A stretch of 64,000 bases of DNA from contig NZ_JAHGUP010000008.1 of NCBI RefSeq assembly GCF_001989995.2, forward strand, positions 1 through 64,000. Reading direction: 5' to 3'. Shown one piece after another: positions 27,362 to 37,100 of this stretch. The position numbers and the translations under genes were made by a program. The DNA comes from Vibrio anguillarum (GTDB lineage: Bacteria; Pseudomonadota; Gammaproteobacteria; Enterobacterales; Vibrionaceae). Positions within the stretch are counted from its first letter, which is position 1; each line of letters starts with the position of its first letter. The notes below the pieces were generated by a model. The model was not told the DNA's origin. It made no database searches and worked only from the letters and a program-made list of their open reading frames with translations.

Positions 27362-29497
27362 TTAACCACTGACTTGTTGTTTCCATAAGCGTGCGTAAAG
27401 TCCTGCATGTGCGAGCAACGCTTCGTGAGTACCTTGCTCGGCCACTTGCCCATCTTCGATGACGATAATGTTATCGGCATGACGAATCGTCGATAACCGA
27501 TGTGCAATACTGATCACCGTTCGATCATGGCAAATGGTTTCCATATTGCTCATGATGGCCGCCTCTGACTGATAATCGAGCGCTGAAGTCGCTTCATCAA
27601 GCAGTAAGATTTTTGGGTTAACTAACAATGCGCGAGCCAGTGCAATGCGTTGGCGTTGCCCGCCAGATAAGTTGGCACCTCTTTCTCCTACTTGTTGTTC
27701 AAACCCTTGTGGCAGCGCTTCAATAAAGCTTAACGCACCAGCAAGCTTTGCAACGTTTATCAGATCTGCATCGCTTGCATCGGGTTTACAAAGACGAATA
27801 TTGTCGGCAACGCTGCCTGCAAATAGCATGCTTTCTTGCAGCACCACACTCATGCTGCGCCTTAACGAGACCGGATCTGCAATGGCGAGATCCATACCAT
27901 CGACCAAGACTTGCCCATGCAAAGGTACATAAAGACGCTGTAGCAGTTTCGTTAATGTACTTTTGCCTGATCCGGAAGGCCCGGTAATACCAATAAATTG
28001 CCCCGGAGCGATGGTCAACGAGAGATTCGCTAAGACTTCCGGTGCATCGATATGATAACGGAAGCGAACATTTTTAAACTTAATGCCTCCTTGAACAGAA
28101 GGGATGGAAGCAAGGCCATCTTTACTATTTTCAGCCGGTTCGTTAAGAATGTCGCCAACGCGACGCAAGGCTACTAAGGTGTGCTGGAAATCTTGCCACA
28201 CTTGCGCAAGTCGCAAAACGGGTTGAGTAACATGCCCTGCTAGCATATTGAAGGCAACCAATTCACCGGGAGTGAGCTGCCCATTGAGTACTAAGTTGAC
28301 TCCCCACCAAAGTAAAATGGCAGCGGCTATTTTCTGCACTAAGGCAATCAATTGCCCAGCAATTAAACTGGCTTTTTGGGCTGAAAACGCGCATTCAATT
28401 TGTCGACTGAGTATTTGCTGCCACCGTTCTAAAAATCGAGCTTCCGTTGCGGTTGTCTTGATTGTTTCGATACCCGTTATAGATTCAGTCAGGAAGGTGG
28501 TTGTCTCTGCTTCTGCGTCATACTCTGTCGTTACCTTGTGACGAACCCAAGGTCCAATACCTAACCACAGCAGAAAGTAAATCACTAATGAACCGATAAT
28601 CAGCCCGGTGAGCGCTGGCGCATAATGAAACATCACACCAATAAAGAGGGTGATAAAAATGAGATCCAAGAGCAGCATTAAGGTTGAGCCCGTCAAAAAC
28701 TGACGTATTTGCCCCATTTCCCGTACGCGGGCGATGATCTGCCCGGTTTGACGCTGCTTGAAATAACTTAATGGAAGATTAATCAAATGCCGATACAATC
28801 GCCCCGATAGCTCTGCATTGACTTGACTAGAAAGATGACCAAAAACCGTATTGCGCAAATAACTGTAAAGAGGTTCAGCAATGGCCAGCGCAAGCATAGC
28901 CAGCGCTAAAACGTGCAAACTCGACAAACTTCGCCCCACAAGAACCTTATCAATAACGGTTTCAAAAAGTTTGGGACCAAACAGGGCAAACAGTTGCAGC
29001 ACAATCGAATACAGAAACACATCACGTAGCTGTTTTGACTGACGAAGTACCGAAGGCATAAACCAGCGGAGGCCAAAAGCGACATCGCTTGGCTCTATAC
29101 TCTGCTCAATCAGTAATAAGACCTCATAACAGGAACTTGACGATCCTTGCGCCAACGGAAACTCGAAATAGCGCTGTTTAATGGGATCGTACAAGGTCCA
29201 ACCATACTCGTTTAGCGCATGAATGACATGCCACTGCTGACGGATTTTGACCAATGCAGGTAGCGGGATTGGCTCGCTTCCTCTGACGGTGATCATTCGG
29301 CTTTTCAGACCAATAGATTGAGCGGCTCGCTGAATGTCGAGAGCACTGAGCTCATTTTCGGCAACGCCTAGTGTATGAATCAGTTGTGATGGCGTGACTT
29401 TCTTATCAAACGAAAGGCTGGCAAACGAGAGGGCCGCTAATGCGCCATGGCTTTCTTGATCATGAACCGTTGAGACGGTGTTGGTTAAGGTATCCAC
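27362..29497 (-). CDS. rtxE: MARTX type I secretion ATPase RtxE
   Basis: A second ABC transporter of the MARTX-dedicated type I secretion system; MARTX export uses two ATPases, RtxB and RtxE, with RtxD and TolC. I choose the GTG at 29497, one base after the rtxD stop, giving 711 residues; upstream in-frame residues belong to rtxD's sequence in another frame. Order: C39-like domain without the catalytic Cys (1-130), six-helix transmembrane domain (about 155-440), and the ABC domain with Walker A GPSGSGKST, signature LSGGQRQRIALAR and Walker B KILLLDEATSALD. The C-terminal VAEQGTHEALLAHAGLYARL is typical. It is last in rtxBDE. Confidence 0.94.
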   Translation of the reverse strand: MDTLTNTVSTVHDQESHGALAALSFASLSFDKKVTPSQLIHTLGVAENELSALDIQRAAQSIGLKSRMITVRGSEPIPLPALVKIRQQWHVIHALNEYGWTLYDPIKQRYFEFPLAQGSSSSCYEVLLLIEQSIEPSDVAFGLRWFMPSVLRQSKQLRDVFLYSIVLQLFALFGPKLFETVIDKVLVGRSLSSLHVLALAMLALAIAEPLYSYLRNTVFGHLSSQVNAELSGRLYRHLINLPLSYFKQRQTGQIIARVREMGQIRQFLTGSTLMLLLDLIFITLFIGVMFHYAPALTGLIIGSLVIYFLLWLGIGPWVRHKVTTEYDAEAETTTFLTESITGIETIKTTATEARFLERWQQILSRQIECAFSAQKASLIAGQLIALVQKIAAAILLWWGVNLVLNGQLTPGELVAFNMLAGHVTQPVLRLAQVWQDFQHTLVALRRVGDILNEPAENSKDGLASIPSVQGGIKFKNVRFRYHIDAPEVLANLSLTIAPGQFIGITGPSGSGKSTLTKLLQRLYVPLHGQVLVDGMDLAIADPVSLRRSMSVVLQESMLFAGSVADNIRLCKPDASDADLINVAKLAGALSFIEALPQGFEQQVGERGANLSGGQRQRIALARALLVNPKILLLDEATSALDYQSEAAIMSNMETICHDRTVISIAHRLSTIRHADNIIVIEDGQVAEQGTHEALLAHAGLYARLWKQQVSG

Positions 29498-29498
29498 T

Positions 29499-30851
29499 CT
29501 ATTTTTCTCGCAATGCTTCAGCTTGATATTCTCGGATTGGGCTGAGTAGATAATCGATGATCCGACGTTGGTCGGTTTTAATCTCAGCCACGACAGACAT
29601 ACCGGGCAATAAGGCAACAGAGGTACCATCGACCTCAATTGTATGGTTTAACAATTGCACTTGAGCGGGAAAAACCAACCCAAGTTGCTCATCCATTGTC
29701 GAGTCTCTAGAAACGTGAACCAATGTTGCCGATAAGGTGCCGTAACGCGTATAGGGAAAGGCATCAATTTTCAACGTCACGGGTTGGCCAGCATAAATAA
29801 AGCCAATGTCTTTATTGAGAATTTTAACTTCGGCGACTTGTACCGAATCGTCAGGCACAATAATCATCAAATTTTGTGCTGGTTGTAAGACTGCCCCAAG
29901 GGTGTGAACACTCAATTGCTGTACAGTGCCAGTGACAGGAGAGCGAACCACTTGTAATCCTTCATGTTCGCGTACTTTGTCCAGTTCATGTTGCAGCGCT
30001 GAGAGTTGTAGGTGTGCTTGCTGACTTTTGTCTTGCCACTCTCTGGCTTTTTGCGCACGCAGCGCTTTTAAACGCTCTTCTAGGTTGAGATATTGCTTTT
30101 GCAGCACATGTTGTTGTGATGTTTGCTGGGCTAACGCTCGTTCGGATTCTAATAACTCTTTTTCCTGCTCCAGATACTGCACTTGACCGATCAAACGCTG
30201 TTGTTTGAGCTTTTTTTGAGCATCAAGGCGCTGAGTAATATTACTCACTAACTGCTTTAAGCCTCTGATATCGACCTCAAGTGAGGACTGGGAAGCAAGA
30301 TTGACCTGCATTTCAGCACGCAAGTTTTCCAACACCGATGTGAATTCGTTCTTTTCAGTATCAAAGCTGTCGATGACCTCTTGCTGTGCCGAAGGTGCCA
30401 ATGCCAAATACAGGGGATGTTGAGCTAGATCAGCCTTGCCACGCAAAGCTTGATACTTTAGAAATTCATGGGTTTGATAGCGTATTTGATGACGCAAACG
30501 TTCAATATCTTGGCTAACGCCTAACGTGTCCAGAGTCAGTAAGGGCATCCCTTTTTCGACACGTTCGCCGTCTGCTATATGGATTTGTGCTACTCGGCTT
30601 TGTTCGTAAGATTGGATCACTTGCGAGCGCCCAGGGACTAACAGCCGCCCGTTTGCGGTCGCTTGGATATCCAATTTCCCCCAATAGGTCCAAAGTAAGG
30701 TGAGCAGTAACCCTACACTTAGCGTGATGGCGGTGATGCGAGCAAACGGAGAGGGTGGGCTCTGCTGTAGAGCAAGATGGCCGGGTAAAAACTCAAAGTA
30801 GCCGTTCGTTTTCGGGCGCTTAGAGCGAAGCTTCTTTAACTGAGAGATCAT
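29499..30851 (-). CDS. rtxD: MARTX secretion membrane fusion protein RtxD
   Basis: A 450-residue HlyD-family periplasmic adaptor linking the RtxB/RtxE ATPases to the outer-membrane TolC channel. One transmembrane helix lies near 38-62 (ITAITLSVGLLLTLLWTYWG), followed by the biotinyl-lipoyl half-motif (IHIADGERVEKGMPLLTLD), long coiled-coil hairpins at about 115-290, rich in Gln, Glu and Leu, the second lipoyl half (VRSPVTGTVQQLSVHTLGAV), and the C-terminal beta domain (YAGQPVTLKIDAFPYTRYG). Its ATG overlaps the rtxB stop (ATGA) and its stop is one base from the rtxE GTG, so the three are translationally coupled. Confidence 0.95.
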   Translation of the reverse strand: MISQLKKLRSKRPKTNGYFEFLPGHLALQQSPPSPFARITAITLSVGLLLTLLWTYWGKLDIQATANGRLLVPGRSQVIQSYEQSRVAQIHIADGERVEKGMPLLTLDTLGVSQDIERLRHQIRYQTHEFLKYQALRGKADLAQHPLYLALAPSAQQEVIDSFDTEKNEFTSVLENLRAEMQVNLASQSSLEVDIRGLKQLVSNITQRLDAQKKLKQQRLIGQVQYLEQEKELLESERALAQQTSQQHVLQKQYLNLEERLKALRAQKAREWQDKSQQAHLQLSALQHELDKVREHEGLQVVRSPVTGTVQQLSVHTLGAVLQPAQNLMIIVPDDSVQVAEVKILNKDIGFIYAGQPVTLKIDAFPYTRYGTLSATLVHVSRDSTMDEQLGLVFPAQVQLLNHTIEVDGTSVALLPGMSVVAEIKTDQRRIIDYLLSPIREYQAEALREK

Positions 30852-32956
30852 ACTCGCTCATCCTCTTGTTTTAATGCTTGTTGCAGTTGCCACAACTGGA
30901 AATATTTGCCTTGCTCTGCGAGAAGTTGTAGATGCGTGCCTTGCTCTGCAATCTCACCTTTTTCCAGCACGATAATTCGGTCACACTCTCTTACCGTAGA
31001 GAGGCGGTGTGCGATGGTAATAACGGTACGCCCGGCGGCAATTTGCTCCATATTGGTTTGAATGATGGCTTGTGATTCATCATCTAAAGCGCTGGTGGCT
31101 TCATCAAGAATTAAAATCTTAGGGTCTGCAAGCAGCGTGCGGGCAATGGCTAAACGTTGTCGTTGTCCGCCTGAAAGTGACTGCCCCCCTTCGGCTAAAA
31201 TCGTGTCGTAACCCAGTGGCAGCTTTAAAATAAACTCATGAGCGCCCGCTAATTTTGCCGCTTGCACAATCTCATCCAAGTTGGCTTGTGGCTTTGAATG
31301 GGCAATGTTGTCACTAACACTTTTACTAAAGAGAAAGTTCTCTTGTGATACCACCCCCAACTGGCAACGCAATTCATGAACACCGATCTGTTTGAGTGAG
31401 GTGTTATCGAACATGATTTGGCCTGATTCAGGGCTGTACAGCTTGAGTAAAAGCCGAGCCAAGGTGCTTTTTCCCGACCCCGAGCCACCGACCACACCAA
31501 TTTTCTCACCCGCTTGGATATTGAGTGAAAGCTGATTGATGGTCAGCGGTAAATCGGGTTGATAACGGAAACTCACCTGATTGAGAGTGATCGCACCTTG
31601 CAGCTGTAGAGGATGGCTGGCTTGCTGCTGCTCGGTGGGCAAATTGAGTAGGTCGGAAAGTTTATCGACTGCAATTTGCGCTTGTATAAATTGCCCCCAC
31701 AGCTCGACGAGCCGGGCAAGAGTTTGTGCAACATGACTGGCGAGCATGTTAAAAGCGATCAGTTGACCTATGGTCATTTGTAACGCGAGCACTTCTGATG
31801 CGCCAATCCATAGTAGAAAGACGCTCGCTATTTTTTGGATGAACTGCACTGCGTGGCTAGAGCGGTTATTCCACTGCTGAACCACATAGTTGCTCGATAT
31901 CATCTGTTCGGTTTGAGTATCCCAACGTCGAATAAAGCGAGGTTCAGTCGCTAAGCTTTTAATGGTATCACTCCCCGCGACGGTTTCAGTTAGAAACGAA
32001 GTGTTGTGCGCCATATGGGTAAATTGTTGTTCAATCGCTTGTTGCAGCCTTGGGGTTAGCCACCAAGCCAAAAAGAGATAACACGGCAGTGTGGCCAATA
32101 CCAATAAGGTTAGCCCGCCAGAAAGTAAGCTCATCACATAGAAAAAGATCACGAGAAAAACGAGATCAATCGTGAGGGTAAACATCGAACCTGTGATGAA
32201 CTCGCGTATGGTATCGAGCTCTCTTACTCGAGTCACAATCGCCCCAACTTGCCTTGATTTGAAAAACAGCAGCGGTAAACCAAACAGATGGTGAACCAAT
32301 TTAATGCCAAGCTTAATATCAATGCGGTTAGCGGTATGAGCATATTGATATTCGCGTAAACCGCGTAGCAATACCTCAGCTATTCCAGAAATAACTAAGA
32401 CGAACACTAAAACATCGAGTGTCGAGTGGGCTTGATGCACTAATACTTTGTCCATCACGACTTGGAAAAATAGCGGTGTAATAAGTGCAATAACTTGCAG
32501 TACGAAAGAGAATAAAACAATCTCAGCGATTAAATGTTTATGTTGCGATAATTCAGGTAAGAACCAACGAATATCAAAAGAGGATTGCTTTTTTTTGATA
32601 TCTAGCGTTTTTCCATTCCAATTCTGTTTTAAATAGCTTGCATCTACTACTTTTGGGGTATCTGAGTCACATGGATGAATTAAACATTTATCCTGTTCAA
32701 CTTTAGCCAAAATAAATGGGTGATTATTTTTGTTAAATAAAATAATCGGTTTCTTTATTTTAGCAATTCCAGTAAAAGACTTCACTTTATTAGTAGTGAC
32801 TAAATAATTTCTTCCTTTTAAATCTTTTATTATTGAATCAATTGCATTAGATGGCGTTTCATTAGAAATATCTAATTTTATCTCACGAATTCCGATCAGC
32901 GGTAAGTAGACTGATAAGCAATGTAGCATGGATTTTTTTTCATTTAAATCAGTCAT
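30848..32956 (-). CDS. rtxB: MARTX type I secretion ATPase RtxB
   Basis: A 702-residue ABC exporter of the HlyB type. The N-terminal C39-like domain (1-125) binds substrate but lacks a catalytic Cys in the usual place. Six transmembrane helices follow (about 150-430). The ABC domain has Walker A GGSGSGKST (about residue 490), signature LSGGQRQRLAIAR and Walker B KILILDEATSALD. The first 120 codons are strikingly AT-rich and Lys/Asn/Ile-rich (for example KDLKGRNYLVTTNKVKS), unlike the rest of the gene, suggesting that this end has a separate history. It is first in rtxBDE, divergent from rtxHCA. Confidence 0.94.
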   Translation of the reverse strand: MTDLNEKKSMLHCLSVYLPLIGIREIKLDISNETPSNAIDSIIKDLKGRNYLVTTNKVKSFTGIAKIKKPIILFNKNNHPFILAKVEQDKCLIHPCDSDTPKVVDASYLKQNWNGKTLDIKKKQSSFDIRWFLPELSQHKHLIAEIVLFSFVLQVIALITPLFFQVVMDKVLVHQAHSTLDVLVFVLVISGIAEVLLRGLREYQYAHTANRIDIKLGIKLVHHLFGLPLLFFKSRQVGAIVTRVRELDTIREFITGSMFTLTIDLVFLVIFFYVMSLLSGGLTLLVLATLPCYLFLAWWLTPRLQQAIEQQFTHMAHNTSFLTETVAGSDTIKSLATEPRFIRRWDTQTEQMISSNYVVQQWNNRSSHAVQFIQKIASVFLLWIGASEVLALQMTIGQLIAFNMLASHVAQTLARLVELWGQFIQAQIAVDKLSDLLNLPTEQQQASHPLQLQGAITLNQVSFRYQPDLPLTINQLSLNIQAGEKIGVVGGSGSGKSTLARLLLKLYSPESGQIMFDNTSLKQIGVHELRCQLGVVSQENFLFSKSVSDNIAHSKPQANLDEIVQAAKLAGAHEFILKLPLGYDTILAEGGQSLSGGQRQRLAIARTLLADPKILILDEATSALDDESQAIIQTNMEQIAAGRTVITIAHRLSTVRECDRIIVLEKGEIAEQGTHLQLLAEQGKYFQLWQLQQALKQEDERV

Positions 32957-33281
32957 ATATTTGATTCTTTAAGGGCCAAAAGATAAAAGGGTGGCTGATT
33001 ATATCATTAATATCAATGAATGCTCAAATATTACCTGGTCTGACTTGCTGGTATTATTTTTTAAGATTTTTATTATCAATGGGTTATGGTCTATTGCGTT
33101 TGTGTTTCTTTAATTAACTCATAAGTTTTCGTTATTATGTGGTTGCGTGCTGTTGAAATGCTATATAATATAAAAAATGATTTTTTGGTTATCGTTACTC
33201 CTTTTAAAAGCAACTGCTTTTATGAGCCACTGCTTTTATAAGAGGATTTGTTTTATTTTTAAATTATGAGGTGATTTATTT
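32957..33281. promoter_or_regulatory. rtxBDE / rtxHCA divergent promoter region
   Basis: An AT-rich region of 325 bp. For rtxHCA, TTGCGT (33143-33148) and TAATAT (33166-33171) with 17-bp spacing form a plausible promoter. Downstream, ACTGCTTTTAT occurs twice (near 33209 and 33229). The composition and bent-looking A/T tracts fit an H-NS-silenced promoter; HlyU-type anti-silencing is known for V. vulnificus rtxA1, but I see no HlyU site with certainty. Confidence 0.5.
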
Positions 33282-33617
33282 ATGTCTGAGAAATTTGTCC
33301 AAACAGTATCGAGTGTTAATTATAACAAAGGTGTTTTCTCTCTCTATTTTGTTGGACAGAATCAATCCAACATGGCAAACGGTATTATGGCGGAAAGTGA
33401 TACGGACTTAGAGCTAAAAGAAGTGATTCATATGCCTGCTTCTGGTTTTATGTATATGGTTTCGATGGTTAAGAATATGCTTGAAGATCCTCGTATGAAC
33501 GAAGAGTTAGAAAAATTAATTGCCGCAGGTTTTCTACCATCACCGAGTGAAGCACCTCAAGAGAACGAGAGTGGTATTGAGCCTGCTAAAAAACGCGTGA
33601 CACGCACGAAAAAATAA
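33282..33617 (+). CDS. rtxH: RtxH, conserved small protein of MARTX loci
   Basis: A 111-residue protein at the start of the rtxHCA operon, corresponding to the conserved 'hypothetical' gene that precedes rtxC in V. cholerae. It is soluble, with an acidic centre (ESDTDLELKEV) and a basic tail (PAKKRVTRTKK). No domain is recognisable and its role is unknown. The ribosome binding site GAGGTGA precedes the ATG, and rtxC starts 15 bp after its stop, so it is co-expressed with toxin and acyltransferase. Confidence 0.85.
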   Translation: MSEKFVQTVSSVNYNKGVFSLYFVGQNQSNMANGIMAESDTDLELKEVIHMPASGFMYMVSMVKNMLEDPRMNEELEKLIAAGFLPSPSEAPQENESGIEPAKKRVTRTKK

Positions 33618-33632
33618 AAGGTGGCTTAGCGT

Positions 33633-34094
33633 ATGTTGATTCAAAATCACGCGGCGAAACTGGATCGTGCAATGATGCAGAAAATGATGGGTGGGATTCT
33701 TCTGCTCAGCCAATATTCTCCTCTGCATCAGCGGTATCTTATCAGTGAATGGCAGCAACGGATTATGCCATCATTTGAGTTAAATCAGTTTTGCTATTAC
33801 GAAGATGAACAAGGAGGTCCAATTGCATTTTGTAATTGGGCGTTTTTGTCTGAGCAAGTGAGAGAGTTGCTATTGTCCGGTGAACGAGAAATCGAAGCCG
33901 CTGACTGGCGCTCTGGTGATCATATCTACATTCCTGAAATGCTTGCTCCTTTTGGTCACGGACGTCAAATCGTCAATGACTTACGACAGCGTGTTTTTTT
34001 GCCGTGGAAAGGGCAAAAAGTGTGTACTGTCCGCGGAAAAATCGATACGCAAAACGACCGCTGTATCCGTAAGGTACAGTGGTTTTCTATTTAA
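33633..34094 (+). CDS. rtxC: RTX toxin lysine acyltransferase RtxC
   Basis: A 153-residue HlyC-family enzyme that uses acyl-ACP to acylate an internal Lys of RTX toxins. The catalytic His is in YSPLHQRYLISEW (HlyC SPLH), and the conserved Asp is in DWRSGDHIYI, followed by the family block EMLAPFGHGRQIVNDLR. The length is a little short of E. coli HlyC (170). It lies between rtxH and rtxA. RtxC appears dispensable for MARTX effects in V. cholerae, so its target here is not certain. Confidence 0.93.
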   Translation: MLIQNHAAKLDRAMMQKMMGGILLLSQYSPLHQRYLISEWQQRIMPSFELNQFCYYEDEQGGPIAFCNWAFLSEQVRELLLSGEREIEAADWRSGDHIYIPEMLAPFGHGRQIVNDLRQRVFLPWKGQKVCTVRGKIDTQNDRCIRKVQWFSI

Positions 34095-34116
34095 ATAACA
34101 ATAAGAGCCACAGTCT

Positions 34117-37100
34117 ATGGGAAAACCATTTTGGAGAAGTGTCGAATACTTCTTCACCGGAAATTATTCCGCCGACGATGGAAATAACGACATTGTTGCC
34201 ATCGGTATGGGCGGCAAAATTCATGCTTATGGCGGAGATGATCATATTCATCTGGGGTCGCTCGGAGCCACGGTATATACCGGTTCAGGTAACGATACGG
34301 TATCGGCGGGGGCCGGCTATCTAAAAGTTGAGGATACAACGGGGAACCTGATCGTTCGAGGCGCTGCGGGTTATGCTAATATCAAGAAAAACGGAGACGG
34401 TAATCTCTCATTTTCAGGTGCTGCTGCTGGTGTAGACATTGGTCATGACGGCCAGCATGGCAACATCAGCTACGCAGGTGCTGCGGCTTACAACCACATT
34501 AAGCGGCAAGGGTCATCAGGCCATGTTTCTTTCCAAGGTGCTGGTGGCTACAACGCTATCTGGCATGAAACCAATCATGGAAACTTGAGTTTCGAAGGTG
34601 CAGGTGCGGGCAATAAAATCGATCGTACTTGGTTTAACCAGTATCAAGGATCTCAAGGTGATGTGCGTTTTGTCGGCGCGGGAGTTGCTAACAGTATTAG
34701 CTCACGTGTTGAAAGCGGTAACCTGCACTTTAGTGGAGCTGGTGCGGATAACCATTTGGTTCGCAAAGGCAAGGTTGGGGATATTACCCTAGCGGGTGCC
34801 GGGGCATCCAACCGAATTGAGCGTACGCACAATGCGAACGATGTGTATACCGAAACACGCGGTAATATTCGCTTCGAAGGTGTGGGTGGTTACAACAGCC
34901 TTTACTCTGATGTGGCACATGGTGATATTCACTTCTCGGGCGGCGGTGCTTATAACACCATTACTCGTAAAGGTAGTGGCGGCGACTTTGATGCTCAAGG
35001 TATGGAATATGCCAAAGCGGATGAGATCGTTCTCACTGCCGCACAGATGCACGGTTTATCGATTGATAACGGCAACAAGTTCCATGCGGTTAACGCCGTA
35101 AAATCAGAGCGAGAGCCCAATACCTATTTGTTTGCTATTGCAGATGGTCATTACACCAAAATCAACAAAATCCGTCTCTATAACGATGCCGAATCCGGCA
35201 AACTCAAGTACTACTCAGAGGCGTGGTTCAAGCAGGGTAATCACTTAACCGATCTTGCTCATTCCGATGTTTCTTCTTCAGGTGGCTTTGAGTCCAATCC
35301 AGTCAACGGTGGTTGCACCCTTTCTAATATTGCCATTGAACATCAACAATCAGTGACTGTTCATGCGGTTGAGAAAAGCTTGACTGAATATGAGTGGGTG
35401 ACTTACGCCAATGGTGTGGTGATTGATGCGAAAGATGTATCATTGTCGGATGCAAAAATGGGTGGTTACGCCATTTTTGCTGATGGTACTAAGGTTGATG
35501 TCAAAGCGGTAAAATCAAACCGCAAACCCAACACTTATGTTTACGCTAAAATGCTGGGACAACACACGAAAATCGTTGTGGTTGAACTGGCGAACGATGC
35601 CGAAACCGGCGCGCTGAAATATCAAGCTCGCTCTTGGTATAAAGAAGGTGATCACACTGCCAATTTAGCTAACCAAGATATTTCGTCTGCGTATGGATAT
35701 CACGCAATGGACAAAGAGGGTTACTCGCTCAGCGACTTGCATTACAGCGTTAACACGGTAAGAAGTACCAGCGAAACCGTGGCTGATATCGATGAATCCA
35801 CAGATCAAACCTTATTCAAACCCGTAAGCGATAGCGGTGAAAGCTCTGGCGATATTCATTTCAATGGTGTCGGTGGCGGTAACGTTATTAAATCCAACGT
35901 AACACGCGGTCATGTTTACTTTAACGGTGGCGGTCTTGCCAACGTGATCCTGCATAGCTCTCAGTTCGGTAACACTGAATTTAACGGTGCTGGCGCGGCT
36001 AACGTGATTGTCAAAAGTGGCGAGGAAGGGGATCTTACCTTCCGCGGTGCGGGTTTGGCGAACGTGTTGGTTCACCAAAGTAAGCAAGGCAAGATGGATG
36101 TTTACGCGGGCGGCGCGGTAAACGTATTGGTTCGTATTGGCGATGGTCAATACCTTGCGCATTTGCTGGCTTACGGCAATATTTCCGTGCACAAAGGTAA
36201 TGGTAACAGCCGTGTCGTCATGCTCGGCGGTTACAACACCCATACCCAAATTGGCTCTGGCAACGGCTTGTGGTTAGCGGCGGGCGGCTTCAACGTGATG
36301 ACGCAAGTGGGTAAAGGTGATGTAGCATCGGTACTGGCTGGCGGCGCGAACGTGCTCACCAAAGTGGGTGACGGCGATCTAACCGCAGGTATGCTGGGCG
36401 GCGCAAACGTGATTACCCACATCAGCGGCGACAACGAAACCTCGAACACCACAGCGGTAGCCCTAGGCGGAGCCAACATTCTCACCAAAAAAGGCAAAGG
36501 CAACACCCTTGCTGTGATGGGCGGAGGCGCTAACGTACTTACCCATGTCGGTGATGGCACCACAACTGGCGTAATGGTAGGCGGCGCGAACATCCTAACG
36601 AAAGTCGGGAATGGCGACACGACAGGCATTATGCTTGGTGTTGGCAACGTGCTAACGCATGTTGGTGATGGCCAAACCCTTGGTGTAATGGGCGCCGCAG
36701 GCAACATCTTCACTAAAGTGGGCGATGGAACATCCATTGCAGTCATGATTGGGGCAGGCAATATCTTTACCCATGTGGGCGAAGGGAATGCTTGGGCACT
36801 GATGGGCGGCCTTGGTAACGTCTTTACCAAAGTGGGCAACGGTGATGCTCTCGCGTTAATGGTGGCCGAAGCTAACGTCTTCACCCATATCGGTGATGGC
36901 ATGTCGGTGGCGCTTATGTTAGCCAAAGGCAACATAGCAACTAAAGTCGGTAATGGAACCACACTTGCAGCTATGGTGGGTAACGCTAATATCTTTACCC
37001 ATGTAGGTAGCGGCAGCACGTTTGCGGCGATGATTGGCCAAGCCAATATCATGACCAAAGTGGGCGATGATCTCACCGCTGCGCTGATGGTCGGTAAAGC

